Positions 49,266-58,558 are shown, numbered from the stretch's first letter. The stretch is DNA of 64,000 nucleotides from an uncultured Eubacteriales bacterium (GCA_958414825.1 CATYXQ010000003.1:1-64000); one strand, 5' to 3'. Notes: a model not told the origin generated them from the sequence alone. Numbers and translations are program-made.

Positions 49266-49907
49266 TCAAAAGCCGAGATTTTCATTGACTAAAATCACCG
49301 TGACGCGTCCCTTTTCGTGACAGCGGCGGGAAACCACGATGTTTGAGCAGATACAGCGCTCGGACAGGCAGTCGTGACAAACGCCGTCTGCCAAGCAGGG
49401 CGTTCCGGCGCCCTCAAAGCGCTGCGCGTTGACCGGCGCGGCATAGCCGCGCGCACGGGCAAGCGCGCTTTCCTCGGTGTGGCAGATTTTGTTCGCCCCG
49501 GCGACAATCAACACCCGGTCGGGGCCGTAGATCATGGCGGCGACGCGGTTTCCGTTGCCGTCGATGTTATACAGAACGCCGTTTTCGCTGATGGCGTTGG
49601 CGCTCATCAAAAACACGTCGGCGGTCAGCCCGCGGCGCATAAGCGCTTTTCTCTCCTCAGGCGTTTTCGCCCGTTCACGGTCGATAAGCCCCGCGTATCC
49701 CCCGCGAAGCGCGTCCAAAAGGCCGATCTGGGACAGGGTCGCGCTGCCGCCGAACGCAATCGTATCCGCCGCTCCGATACGCGCAAGCGCAGCGGCGCAG
49801 GCTTCCCCGCGCGTCTCACAGACCAGCGCCTCGTAGCGGCGGCGCCGGAGATTCTCCGCCGTGCGTTCCAGCATCTTTCGGTTGCGGATTTTTTCAAATT
49901 CGTTCAT
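49266..49907 (-). CDS. LUD-domain protein (LutC/YkgG-like)
   Basis: A 213-residue protein with the LUD fold: DTIAFGGSATLSQIGLLDALR (about 49-69), DVFLMSANAISENGVLYNIDGNGNRVAAMIYGPDRVLIVAGANK (region about 97-140) and a cysteine-containing tail (GVCHDCLSERCICSNIVVSR, about 176-195). LutC-type proteins join lactate oxidation complexes, but here there is no LutA or LutB and the tail has five cysteines. It is coupled by an ATGA overlap to the sensor-regulator gene, so the regulator presumably controls it. The reaction is unknown. Confidence 0.85.
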   Translation of the reverse strand: MNEFEKIRNRKMLERTAENLRRRRYEALVCETRGEACAAALARIGAADTIAFGGSATLSQIGLLDALRGGYAGLIDRERAKTPEERKALMRRGLTADVFLMSANAISENGVLYNIDGNGNRVAAMIYGPDRVLIVAGANKICHTEESALARARGYAAPVNAQRFEGAGTPCLADGVCHDCLSERCICSNIVVSRRCHEKGRVTVILVNENLGF

Positions 49908-51052
49908 TTCTCTAAAATCCTTTCGATAGAATCTTTATCAATATACGGCGCAAGCAGTGAAACAAGCTCGCCTCTTTTCTGACAGCCGGTCAGGCGGCAC
50001 ATCCGCTTGATGCGGTAGGAAATGACGTTTTCCGAGGTGTACAGCCGCTCCGCAATGCACGGATAGGTCTCCTCCCCAAGAATGCCCTCCAGAATACCGA
50101 AATCCAGTTCGTCGCAGTCCGAAAGCAGCGTCTCCGCCCGAAAAATGCACTGCGCCGCCGGATCGTCGTAAAATTCCACATCCGGAACCTGCTGCAAAAA
50201 AGAGGAAAACGCATCGGCGTCCGACGCGGGCTGCCGTGCGCCGGTAGACGCGCGCACCACCAACTTTGCGTCCACCTTGACGGTGAGCGAAATGTCGCCC
50301 GGATTCTTGTACAGATAGGCGTAGGCCAGCACTGCCTGCCGTCCGAGCGTTGCATGATCCACTGTGACGGTGGTGATCGTCGGACGGCTAAGCGAGGCCA
50401 AAAGGCTTGAACCGAAGCTGACCGCATACAAATCGTCCGGCACCGAGACGCCCGCCTTTTGCAGATGGCTGACCAGCGAAAGCGCAACCACGTCGTTTGC
50501 GCAGATGACCGCGTCATAACACGCGCGGTTTTCAAAAAAGCGGGCGAAGCAGCCGGTCAGCGACGCATAATTATAGTAGATGTCACGCGCGGGATTTTTG
50601 CCTTCGCGGCCAAGGTATTCGCGAAAAAAGCCGTCCTTAATCATATCGGTGGCCGAGTTTGGATTGACGCCGTAGAGCGCAAAATCCGAGCGACCTGACG
50701 CAAGCAGATAATTGATGATTTTCCGCATACCGTCCCGATAGTCAAGCAGGATTTTGGAATAGCGGCCGGAGAGCACCGAGGACTCGTAATTGATAAAAAT
50801 ACCGTGTACGCCGCATTCGGAAAAGCGCGAAAGCAGGCGCGGCGTAATCGCGACCGACGCGCCGACGTAAATCAGCAGCCGGCGCTCGCCCGTCTCATAG
50901 ATCTCGTCGAAATTCAGCGCCGTCGGGTCGGGCGCGTCCAAAAACACGGGCGTATACCGTTTCTGCATGATTTCGGACGAAATCGCGCGCACAGCCTGCT
51001 TCGTCCAGAGCGTGTCCGCTGTTTTCGGGGAAACGTAAACTCTCACTTTCAT
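49904..51052 (-). CDS. Sugar-sensor regulator: LacI-like ligand domain with C-terminal HTH
   Basis: A 382-residue protein. It begins directly with the periplasmic-binding-protein fold of LacI/GalR regulators (MKVRVYVSPKTADTLW), with no N-terminal LacI helix-turn-helix. ICANDVVALSLVSHLQKAGVSVPDDLYAVSFG and LSRPTITTVTVDHATLGRQAV are classic LacI-family segments. Past residue 300 it adds a segment that looks like a LuxR/sigma-r4 helix-turn-helix (YPCIAERLYTSENVISYRIKRMCRL, about 335-359). The stop overlaps the LUD start. This inverted layout suggests a sugar-responsive DNA-binding protein of a rare type. GGAGGG precedes the ATG. Confidence 0.75.
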   Translation of the reverse strand: MKVRVYVSPKTADTLWTKQAVRAISSEIMQKRYTPVFLDAPDPTALNFDEIYETGERRLLIYVGASVAITPRLLSRFSECGVHGIFINYESSVLSGRYSKILLDYRDGMRKIINYLLASGRSDFALYGVNPNSATDMIKDGFFREYLGREGKNPARDIYYNYASLTGCFARFFENRACYDAVICANDVVALSLVSHLQKAGVSVPDDLYAVSFGSSLLASLSRPTITTVTVDHATLGRQAVLAYAYLYKNPGDISLTVKVDAKLVVRASTGARQPASDADAFSSFLQQVPDVEFYDDPAAQCIFRAETLLSDCDELDFGILEGILGEETYPCIAERLYTSENVISYRIKRMCRLTGCQKRGELVSLLAPYIDKDSIERILEK

Positions 51053-51093
51053 GGGAAATACCCTCCACTCGGTCCATCCGCCAAAAAAGGACG

Positions 51094-51118
51094 TTCAAGG
51101 CGGCTGCGCCGCCTTGAA
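51094..51118 (-). terminator. Terminator of the UPF0210 operon
   Basis: TTCAAGGCGGC pairs with GCCGCCTTGAA across a 3-nt loop; the minus-strand U run (CUUUUUU) begins about 7 bases past the stem. Confidence 0.6.
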
Positions 51119-51164
51119 TCTATGTAGATTCTATTTCGGACTGTTTTCAAAACAGCGCCGATTC

Positions 51165-52523
51165 TCAGTTCTTGAGCGAATGAATCGGCGCGGGAATGCG
51201 GCCTCCGCGCGCGATAAATTTCTCACAGGAAACCTCAGAAACGCGCATGACCGGCGCATGGCCGAGCAGACCGCCGAACTCAACCCGGTCGCCCACCTTG
51301 GTGCCCGGCGCGGGAATGACGCGCACAGCCGTAGTCTTGTTGTTGACCATGCCGATGGCAATCTCGTCCGCGATAATGCCGCTGATCGTCTCGGCGCTCG
51401 TATCGCCGGGGATGCAGATCATATCCAAGCCAACCGAGCAAACCGCGGTCATAGCCTCCAGCTTTTCAAGCGACAGAACGCCGCACTCGGCCGCGGCAAT
51501 CATGCCCGCGTCCTCGCTGACCGGAATAAACGCGCCCGAAAGACCGCCGACATGACTCGACGCCATAACGCCGCCCTTTTTCACCGCGTCGTTGAGCAGG
51601 GCAAGCGCCGCCGTCGTGCCGCAGCCGCCGCAGCGCTCAAGCCCCATCGCCTCCAGAATATTCGCCACGCTGTCCCCAACCGCCGGCGTCGGCGCAAGCG
51701 ACAGATCCACAATGCCGTAGGGCACGTCCAACCTGCGGGAAGCCTCATACGCGATCAACTGACCGACGCGCGTGATTTTGAACGCCGTCTTTTTGATAAC
51801 GTCGGCAAGCGCGGAAAAATCGCAGTCGCCCGCGCGGCGGACCGCTTTTTCCACAACGCCGGGACCGCTGACGCCGACGTTAATCACGCAGTCGCCCTCT
51901 CCCGTGCCGTGAAACGCGCCCGCCATAAACGGATTGTCGTCCACCGCGTTGGCAAATACGACAAACTTTGCGCAGCCTATGGCGTCGCGGTCGGCGGTGC
52001 GCGCGGCGGTCTCCTTTACCGTGCGACCCATGCGCGCGACCGCGTCCATATTGATCCCCGCGCGGGTCGAACCGACGTTGACCGACGAGCAGACAAGCTC
52101 AGTCTCGGCCAGCGCCTCGGGAATCGCCTCGATCATGCGGTCCGCGCCGCCGGTCATGCCCTTCTGCACAAGCGCGGAAAAGCCGCCGATAAAGTTGACG
52201 CCGAGCGCGCGCGCCGCGCGGTCGAGCGTTTTGGCGACGCGGACATATTCTTCAGGTGAGCACCGCCCGCCGATACAGGATACCGGCGTGACCGAAATAC
52301 GCTTGTTGACGATCGGCACGCCGTACAGCTTTTCCAGCTTCTCGCACTCGGAAACCAGGTTCGCCGCGCGGCGGGTGATCTTGTCGTAAATATTCCGGCA
52401 AAGGCGGTCGCAGTCGTCCGAAACGCAGTCATAGAGCGAAATGCCCATTGTGACCGTGCGCACGTCCAAATTCTCCTGCCGGATCATATTGATGGTTTCA
52501 AGAATATCTGCAGTATTAATCAT
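51165..52523 (-). CDS. UPF0210 / PFL family protein
   Basis: A 452-residue protein of the UPF0210 (PFL-like) family, usual length about 450. It has an N-terminal [54 protein letters not shown] and the glycine-rich AGCGTT-like segment [24 protein letters not shown]. The C-terminal [33 protein letters not shown] is conserved. Structural work places the fold near glycyl radical enzymes without an activating partner; function is unknown. It follows its ACT partner gene by about 12 bases, a pair conserved in many Firmicutes. Confidence 0.92.
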   Translation of the reverse strand: MINTADILETINMIRQENLDVRTVTMGISLYDCVSDDCDRLCRNIYDKITRRAANLVSECEKLEKLYGVPIVNKRISVTPVSCIGGRCSPEEYVRVAKTLDRAARALGVNFIGGFSALVQKGMTGGADRMIEAIPEALAETELVCSSVNVGSTRAGINMDAVARMGRTVKETAARTADRDAIGCAKFVVFANAVDDNPFMAGAFHGTGEGDCVINVGVSGPGVVEKAVRRAGDCDFSALADVIKKTAFKITRVGQLIAYEASRRLDVPYGIVDLSLAPTPAVGDSVANILEAMGLERCGGCGTTAALALLNDAVKKGGVMASSHVGGLSGAFIPVSEDAGMIAAAECGVLSLEKLEAMTAVCSVGLDMICIPGDTSAETISGIIADEIAIGMVNNKTTAVRVIPAPGTKVGDRVEFGGLLGHAPVMRVSEVSCEKFIARGGRIPAPIHSLKN

Positions 52524-52535
52524 CAGGCGCTCTCC

Positions 52536-52820
52536 TCATACCGAATGCATACAGTCGAAAATATCCTCGTGCATACAGCGGATTTCCAGTCCGGCGTCGC
52601 TGCCGAGCGCGGCCAATGCATCCGCAAACACGGAAAAATCGCCGGTCAGTCCGTCGATCTGTGCAACCATAATCATGGCGAAATACTTGTCCAGCACGCT
52701 CTGGGTGATCTCGGTAATATTTGCGCCGTACTCCGCGCATTTTGCACTGACTTTTGCGATGATGCCGACCTGATCCCGGCCAATCACTGTGATTACAGCT
52801 TTAATTTCAATCAACCTCAT
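52536..52820 (-). CDS. ACT-domain protein (UPF0237)
   Basis: A 94-residue single ACT domain: IKAVITVIGRDQVGIIAKVSAKCAEYGANITEITQSVL is the core, given as a region at about residues 5-42. UPF0237 proteins are the constant partners of UPF0210 and bind small ligands such as amino acids. It is the first gene of the two-gene operon, with a promoter at 52914-52942. Confidence 0.92.
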   Translation of the reverse strand: MRLIEIKAVITVIGRDQVGIIAKVSAKCAEYGANITEITQSVLDKYFAMIMVAQIDGLTGDFSVFADALAALGSDAGLEIRCMHEDIFDCMHSV

Positions 52821-52913
52821 TTCAAAAAAATTCGATGCGTCCGCGCCGGCGCGCCGCCTTTTTCGGCTCTGCGGCGGCCGGAGAGGATGCCCATTCTTCG
52901 GATTCCGCGTATT

Positions 52914-52942
52914 ATGATACTATAAATTGCTTCCGGATTCAA
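52914..52942 (-). promoter_or_regulatory. Promoter of the UPF0237-UPF0210 operon
   Basis: On the minus strand TTGAAT, 17 bases and TATCAT, about 95 bases upstream of the ACT gene. Confidence 0.5.
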
Positions 52943-52971
52943 GAGATTCGGCGATAATTCGAGAAAAATAA

Positions 52972-53000
52972 TTGAAATTTACAGGCGCGTGTGCTATACT
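52972..53000 (+). promoter_or_regulatory. Promoter of the DUF6106-like gene
   Basis: TTGAAA, 17 bases and TATACT, divergent from the UPF0237 promoter, about 115 bases before the start. Confidence 0.7.
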
Positions 53001-53115
53001 GAATTGATATAAACCCCGGAAAACGTGAAAAACCGAAGCCGAACATCAATGCCGGGGCCGATCCGTACCGCCGCGCACGCGCGGGTTCGGTGAAAAAATG
53101 CCCGGAGGTAACAAA

Positions 53116-53655
53116 ATGTACGAGTATGATTTTTGCGAATACGCCGTGCGGAAAAAGGTCGAGGGCGCCTACCTCGCCGCGCTGTGCGCAGCGGCGGCGG
53201 CAGTTCTGCTTTTCGCCGCAGTCTTTTTTCTTTTTCTTCTGCCCGCCCTCGGTATGCTCTGGTCGGCCTTGATTCTCACGGCGGTCGGCGCGCTCCTCTG
53301 GTATCTCTCCAGATTTACGGCTATTGAATACGAATACACGCTGACCGGATCGATTTTCGACGCGGCGGCCGTCTACAACCGACAGTACCGCCGGGAAAAG
53401 CTGTCGGTGGATCTGAAAAAATCCGCGCGCCAGTGCGCGCCGTATCAAAACGGCCGATTTGAGGGCGGCGTGACCCCGAAGAAAATCCACGATCTGCGCT
53501 CCTCCAGGCGCTCGGACTGCGCCTATGCGCTCGTCTATGAAGCGGAGCACGGCTGCGAGGCGCTTTTGTTTGACGCGAGCGCGCGCATGATCGACTGCAT
53601 CCGGCGCGTGATCCCCTCTGTAACGGTGCGCTCGGACAACCTGCCGGAGCTTTAA
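53116..53655 (+). CDS. Small membrane protein (DUF6106-like)
   Basis: A 179-residue protein starting MYEYDFCEYAVRKK after a strong GGAGGTAACAAA box. Two adjacent membrane helices (about 20-42 and 46-63) are followed by a short motif FTAIEYEYTLTGSIFDAAAVYNRQ (about 67-90) and a soluble, Arg/Lys-rich part. This pattern is found in uncharacterised clostridial proteins. Function is unknown, but the gene has its own promoter and faces away from the UPF0210 pair. Confidence 0.75.
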   Translation: MYEYDFCEYAVRKKVEGAYLAALCAAAAAVLLFAAVFFLFLLPALGMLWSALILTAVGALLWYLSRFTAIEYEYTLTGSIFDAAAVYNRQYRREKLSVDLKKSARQCAPYQNGRFEGGVTPKKIHDLRSSRRSDCAYALVYEAEHGCEALLFDASARMIDCIRRVIPSVTVRSDNLPEL

Positions 53656-53866
53656 AACGGTTTTCAGACGCGGCGCGGCAAGGACGGCGCATACAATCCC
53701 CAAACGGTACGCGAGGGCCGACTGCGGACGGTGCAAAAAGCCGCCCCCGCCCGAAAGCCCTTCGGTTAAAGCCGCGTCCCCGCATGTTTCAGGCATACTT
53801 TTCATATCCTGTATAATAAACTGCAAAAGCGCCGGAACCCCGGCGCCGCTATACGGGAGGTTCTGT

Positions 53867-54388
53867 ATGAGACATGTTTTTAGCCGCGCGGCGGCGATTT
53901 CCGTCCTGATTTTCTGCATACTGCTTTCGGCCTGCACGGGCACAAAGCACGACCCGCTCGCCTATCAGGACGCGGCTTTTACCGCCGAAATCAGCTGTAC
54001 CACCGAGAAAACGCAATTCGGCGCGGTCTATACCCAAAACAGCGAAGAACAGCTTCTCTGCTTCACAGCGCCTGAGAATCTCGCGGGCGTCACCGCGCGG
54101 CGCACGCCGGACGGGCAGATCACGCTGACAAAGGACGCCCTTTCGTTTCCCGCCTCGCCGGGTACGTCCGGTCTGTTTGCCGTCACGGCGCTGTTTGAAA
54201 TCCCGCGCGGCTGCCTGATTAAAAAAACCGAGCGGGACGGCCTTTCGGTTCTTTCCGGGGACTACGGCAAGAACAGCTACAAGCTCTCGCTGGACAGCGC
54301 CGGACGGCCTGTAAGGATAGAGGGCGAGATCGACGGCGAAAAGCTTGCGGCGGACGTCGTCAAATTCAGCATAATCGAAAACGGGTGA
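53867..54388 (+). CDS. Putative lipoprotein
   Basis: A 173-residue protein with a lipobox LLSAC (cysteine near residue 23) after a hydrophobic signal; it should be anchored on the outer face of the membrane. The mature part is beta-rich and has no family I recognise. GGGAGG precedes the start, and TATAAT at 53812 could be a -10 with a poor -35. It ends 4 bases before alr, so the two form a unit, and a link with the envelope is likely. Confidence 0.72.
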   Translation: MRHVFSRAAAISVLIFCILLSACTGTKHDPLAYQDAAFTAEISCTTEKTQFGAVYTQNSEEQLLCFTAPENLAGVTARRTPDGQITLTKDALSFPASPGTSGLFAVTALFEIPRGCLIKKTERDGLSVLSGDYGKNSYKLSLDSAGRPVRIEGEIDGEKLAADVVKFSIIENG

Positions 54389-54392
54389 AATC

Positions 54393-55538
54393 ATGACCGA
54401 AAAAAATATCGCCGAAATCGATCTTTCGGCGCTGCGGCACAATTTTACATATCTGCGCGGGAAGCTGCGCGCGGGCTGCGGCACGACCGAACCGATGTGC
54501 GTCGTCAAAGCCGACGCCTACGGCCACTCGGCAAAGCTCTGCGTCCCCGCGCTCTACGAAGCGGGCGCGCGGCATTTCGCCGTCTCCAGCCTTGAGGAGG
54601 CCGAGGAGGTCTACGCCATCCTCGGACGCACGGGCGCGCGCGCCGAAACCATCCTGATCCTTGGCTACACGCCGCCCGAACCCGAAAATATCGCGGCGCT
54701 CGGACGGCACGGCGTAACGCAGGCGGTTTTCTCGCTCGAATACGCGAGGGCGCTCGACGCGGCGGCTGCGGCGCAGAACACGCGCGTGGCCTGCCACATA
54801 AAGCTTGACAGCGGCATGAACCGCCTCGGCTTTGACACGCACGGCGAATGTATAGAGGACACCGTGCGCGCCGTCTGCGAGACGGCGGCGCTGCGCGGGC
54901 TGCGGATCGACGGCGTCTTTTCGCACTTTGCCTGCGCGGACGAGCCCGGATCGGCGTTAACCCGCGTCCAGACCGAGCGCTATCTGCGCGCTGTGCAGGC
55001 GTGCGAGGCCGCCGGACTTCGCTTTCCAAAAAAACACATCTGCAACAGCGCGGGCGCGCTCCGCCTGCCCGAACTTTATCAGGACTTTGTACGGCTGGGC
55101 ATCGTACTCTACGGCCTGCCGCCGTCGGGCGAGGTTGCCGACCCGAATCTGATTCCCGTCATGCGCCTGAAGTCCCGCATTGCGCAGATCCACACGGTAC
55201 ATGCGGGCGACACGGTAAGCTACGGCGCGGAATTCTGCGCCGCTGCCGAAACCACGGTCGCAACCATTCCCATCGGATACGCGGACGGCTTTATCCGCGC
55301 CTATAAAAACGGCACGGTCATGATAGGCGGGCGTCCCGCGCCCCTGCTCGGCCGGATCTGCATGGATCAGTGCATGGCCGACATAACCGGCATTCCCGCC
55401 GCCGTCGGAGACGAGGTCGGCATCTTTGACGCGGAGGGAAAGAACATCGAACGGCTCTGCCGCGCCGCCGGAACCATCAACTATGAGGCGGTCTGCCTTG
55501 TAAGCCGGCGCGTTCGCCGCGTCCCCGTCGGCGTCTGA
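54393..55538 (+). CDS. alr: Alanine racemase
   Basis: A 381-residue PLP enzyme that makes D-alanine for peptidoglycan. The cofactor lysine is Lys39 in CVVKADAYGH. The second catalytic residue, tyrosine, is in AGDTVSYGAEFCA, and GRICMDQCMADIT and the N-terminal AEIDLSALRHNF are standard. Length is normal. It follows a small lipoprotein gene with near-overlap. Confidence 0.96.
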   Translation: MTEKNIAEIDLSALRHNFTYLRGKLRAGCGTTEPMCVVKADAYGHSAKLCVPALYEAGARHFAVSSLEEAEEVYAILGRTGARAETILILGYTPPEPENIAALGRHGVTQAVFSLEYARALDAAAAAQNTRVACHIKLDSGMNRLGFDTHGECIEDTVRAVCETAALRGLRIDGVFSHFACADEPGSALTRVQTERYLRAVQACEAAGLRFPKKHICNSAGALRLPELYQDFVRLGIVLYGLPPSGEVADPNLIPVMRLKSRIAQIHTVHAGDTVSYGAEFCAAAETTVATIPIGYADGFIRAYKNGTVMIGGRPAPLLGRICMDQCMADITGIPAAVGDEVGIFDAEGKNIERLCRAAGTINYEAVCLVSRRVRRVPVGV

Positions 55539-55612
55539 ATTTACCCGCGTTTTTCGGGCACGGTCTGCGTTTTCCCGCAGATCCGCAAATTTTAAGATAA
55601 GGAGGCGGTTTC

Positions 55613-57124
55613 ATGCAGAAAAAACAGGTCTATCTGTTTCTTGTTTTCGCCATTCTTGCCGGACTGCTCGCAGGCGCGGCGCTGCTGATGGCCGCCTCAA
55701 AGCGGGTGGCCGACGTCAGCGATGAAAATGAGGAAATCCGCGCGTCCCTCACGGTTCTCTCCCCCACGCCCATCATTCCCCCCGACACGGACGGATTTAC
55801 ACTGTCCCTCTTATGCGACCGCGCCGCCTATCCGTATTTTACCGGGCAGGAGGACGGCGGCGGACTTGCGCGGCGCGTATGGCTGCGCAACAACCACTTG
55901 AAAGAAGAAACCGGCGTCACGCTGGATCTCTCGTATACCGCCGACTTTTACGCCGAAGCGACCGCCGACCTTTTGTCCGGCGACCGCCAGTACAACCTCT
56001 ACGCCGCGGACGCAGCGCAGAATCTTTCAAAGCTGCTGGCCGCCGGATATCTTTCCGACACGTCGGACAGCGCATACATACAGGATACGCGCCCCTGGTA
56101 CGACGCCGCCGGCATGGACGAGCTTTCCCTGTTCGGCAAGCGCTATCTGATCTCCTCCGCCGCGCTGGACGCGCGGCAGGGCGCTACAGTTCTTCTGTAT
56201 AACCGTTCGCTGCTCCGCCTGCTGGAAAATTCGGAAAACACGGCGCTGACCCTCTCGGCCTCGGCGCTCGACGGGCTTTTTACCTTTGAAGAACTGCTGG
56301 CCGCGAGCAAAACGGCGGCGGCAGCTTATGCCAATCCCCCCTCCGTGCCGACGCTGATGGATCAGATGCAAACGGAGCGCGTTTTCGCCGAAGAAAAGTC
56401 AGCGCCCGAACCGAGCGCGCAGTCTGCGGCGGGCGCGCCGGACGGCGTGGGCTTTTACGGCCTTACGTTCGGCAGTGAGGATGCTTTCGCGATTTACACC
56501 GCGCTCGGCGGCAGCTTTGCCGAATCCACATCGGACACGCCCGAAATTTCCGTGACGCTCGGCACGCTGCGGGACAAGCTTTCAGCCGTGATCGACCTGT
56601 CGATTGAGGACAGTGTGCGCGTCCACGCCGCCGCCTTTGAAAACGCGGCCTCGCTGTTCGGCGTCGCAAAGCTGTCCGAAGTGGAGACGATAAAAACCGC
56701 AATCAGCGACGTCGGCTTATTGCCGATGCCAAAGCAAAGCGTCACGGAGGATTACCGCTGCTTTGTGGATCTGCGCGGAACGCCGGTTATGGCGATTCCA
56801 TCCGGCGCGTCCGATATGCGCAAGATCGAATACCTGATCGACCGCATGGCCTTTCTGTCCTACGGATACATCGAGCCGCTTGTGCAAAAGAATCTCACGC
56901 AGGGCAATCCCGACGATGAGAAGATGCTTGAACTGATCTTCGACAGCGCGGTATACGACCTGTCCAACCTGTTTGGGTACGGAAGCATCGAGCGCCTTGC
57001 AGCCGACACGCTGGAAGCAAAGACGACCGACCGTTTAGCGCTCGACTACTACAACCGGCAGGCGCTCTATGAAAAGGCGTTTGAAATTATCGGAAAGCGG
57101 CTGGCAAAGCCGCCGGACGCATAA
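55613..57124 (+). CDS. Membrane-anchored solute-binding-protein-like protein
   Basis: A 503-residue protein with an uncleaved-looking N-terminal helix (about residues 5-28, rich in Ala, Leu, Gly, no lipobox cysteine) and a long extracellular part. The outside region has binding-protein features: a segment like YNLYAADAAQNLSKLLAAGYLSD, a hinge region AGMDELSLFGKRYLISSAALD, and a helical C terminus. The family is diverged; I cannot name the ligand. AAGGAGG precedes the start, 75 bases after alr. No ABC permease is adjacent, so a signalling or wall-related role is equally possible. Confidence 0.55.
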   Translation: MQKKQVYLFLVFAILAGLLAGAALLMAASKRVADVSDENEEIRASLTVLSPTPIIPPDTDGFTLSLLCDRAAYPYFTGQEDGGGLARRVWLRNNHLKEETGVTLDLSYTADFYAEATADLLSGDRQYNLYAADAAQNLSKLLAAGYLSDTSDSAYIQDTRPWYDAAGMDELSLFGKRYLISSAALDARQGATVLLYNRSLLRLLENSENTALTLSASALDGLFTFEELLAASKTAAAAYANPPSVPTLMDQMQTERVFAEEKSAPEPSAQSAAGAPDGVGFYGLTFGSEDAFAIYTALGGSFAESTSDTPEISVTLGTLRDKLSAVIDLSIEDSVRVHAAAFENAASLFGVAKLSEVETIKTAISDVGLLPMPKQSVTEDYRCFVDLRGTPVMAIPSGASDMRKIEYLIDRMAFLSYGYIEPLVQKNLTQGNPDDEKMLELIFDSAVYDLSNLFGYGSIERLAADTLEAKTTDRLALDYYNRQALYEKAFEIIGKRLAKPPDA

Positions 57125-57233
57125 AAACAGAGCGCAGACGCGGGAGGTTCCAGATATATAAAATCCGCGAACGTCCGCAAAAGCAACCGTATGCCGCGAT
57201 ATAAAGAAAGAACGCCGCCAAAGGGGAATAACA

Positions 57234-57911
57234 ATGAAAGATCTTACCTGCTATGTACGAGGTAATCTGCTGGAAAAGTTTGAATTTCAAAATTACGGAC
57301 ACGCTTTAGAAATATTAAACGAAGCGTTTCCAAATGAATGGAATGAAATTCAGGACTGTTTGGAACAGTTATTCATTTCGATAGATGATTTAAAAGCCGC
57401 CGGCGGGAATGAAACCGCAATACCGAAAAAATTTGACGACATTTTATATCCTCTTGGATGGCAGGAAATCAGAATTACCGGCGATTTACTGGTAAGACTT
57501 TACCCGCGCAAAGCAAATCAAAGAGGACGTTTTGCCGACAAACCGTTTGACGAGAAAATAATCGCAGGATATATAGACGGCCACAACATTGATTTTGTCA
57601 AAAGCAGAGTTGCCTTCGACTTGGAATGGAACAGCAAAGACCAAACATTTGATCGTGATTTATTGGCCATGCGCACTTATTTTGACTGCGGTTTGATCGA
57701 AGTCGGAATCATTGTAACCAGATCAAAAGAATTAAACGACATTTTCAAAGAGATTACAGACGAAAACTGCAAACCAATTATGCCGAAATATGGAGCAAGT
57801 ACAACGTGGATGGGAAAATTGGAATACAGGCTGAAATCCCGCAGAAACGGCGGCTGTCCTATTTTAGCCATTGGGATCAGAAAGCCTTGCATAGAAGGGT
57901 ACTCGCTATGA
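57234..57911 (+). CDS. Type II restriction endonuclease, BglII/BstYI family
   Basis: A 225-residue protein with the pattern of BglII-type enzymes (PF09195). The catalytic stretch at about residues 126-142 reads VAFDLEWNSKDQTFDRD, giving the D-x-E-x-N-x-K-D core and a conserved D-R-D that follows. Family members recognise AGATCT or RGATCY. Its codon use is A+T-rich (AAA, GAA, ATT, TTA), unlike neighbours, which suggests recent acquisition. Its stop overlaps the methylase start in ATGA, so the two are expressed together. The gene contains AGATCT at its codons 2-4. Specificity is inferred only from the family. Confidence 0.8.
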   Translation: MKDLTCYVRGNLLEKFEFQNYGHALEILNEAFPNEWNEIQDCLEQLFISIDDLKAAGGNETAIPKKFDDILYPLGWQEIRITGDLLVRLYPRKANQRGRFADKPFDEKIIAGYIDGHNIDFVKSRVAFDLEWNSKDQTFDRDLLAMRTYFDCGLIEVGIIVTRSKELNDIFKEITDENCKPIMPKYGASTTWMGKLEYRLKSRRNGGCPILAIGIRKPCIEGYSL

Positions 57912-58558
57912 CAAACGAAATTTTTGAAGCAACGGTAGAAAACTTCAGGCGTTATACCCATGGAAAGAAGTACAAAACAATTTATGCGGATCCCCCGTGG
58001 CAATTTCAAAATCGAACGGGGAAAGTAGCGCCTGAACACAAACGGCTTTCCCGATACGGAACCATGACGCTGTCTGAAATTATGCAAATGCCTGTCTCAG
58101 AGGTTGCAGATGAAAAAAGCCATTTATATTTGTGGGTTCCCAACGCTCTGCTGCCGGAAGGCTTAGCGGTTATGGAGGCATGGGGATTTGAATACAAAAC
58201 GAATCTTGTATGGGAAAAAATCCGAAAAGACGGTATGCCGGACGGAAGAGGCGTCGGATTTTACTTTAGAAATGTGACCGAAATTCTTTTATTCGGAATC
58301 AAAGGCGATAAAAACCGAACGCTTGATCCGGGAAGATCCCAGGTAAATCTAATCCGCGCCGCTAAAAGAGAACATTCAAGAAAGCCGGACGAATTTATTC
58401 CCTTGATTGAAAGCTGTTCATCTCCGCCGTTTTTAGAATTGTTTGCGCGGGGAAACAGAAGCGGATGGGATATGTGGGGCAATCAGGCAACAGACAGTTA
58501 TGAACCGACATGGAACACATATGCCAATCACACAGTTCCGACAGCCAAACCCGAATGA
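57908..58558 (+). CDS. MT-A70-family DNA adenine methyltransferase
   Basis: A 216-residue protein. ATG 57908 overlaps the endonuclease stop in ATGA; the frame upstream lies inside that gene and is not used. DPPW is at about residues 28-31 (TIYADPPWQF), the beta-class N6-adenine motif, and FYFRNVTEILLFGIKG and GRSQVNLIRAAKREHSRKPDEF are MT-A70 segments. It probably protects the cognate site of the endonuclease. BglII itself pairs with a cytosine-N4 methylase, so this pairing is unusual. Composition matches the endonuclease gene. Confidence 0.88.
   Translation: MTNEIFEATVENFRRYTHGKKYKTIYADPPWQFQNRTGKVAPEHKRLSRYGTMTLSEIMQMPVSEVADEKSHLYLWVPNALLPEGLAVMEAWGFEYKTNLVWEKIRKDGMPDGRGVGFYFRNVTEILLFGIKGDKNRTLDPGRSQVNLIRAAKREHSRKPDEFIPLIESCSSPPFLELFARGNRSGWDMWGNQATDSYEPTWNTYANHTVPTAKPE

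Noticed and set aside
49266..49907. Lactate utilisation operon (lutABC)
   Set aside because: Only one LUD protein is present, without LutA or LutB genes, so the pathway cannot be claimed.
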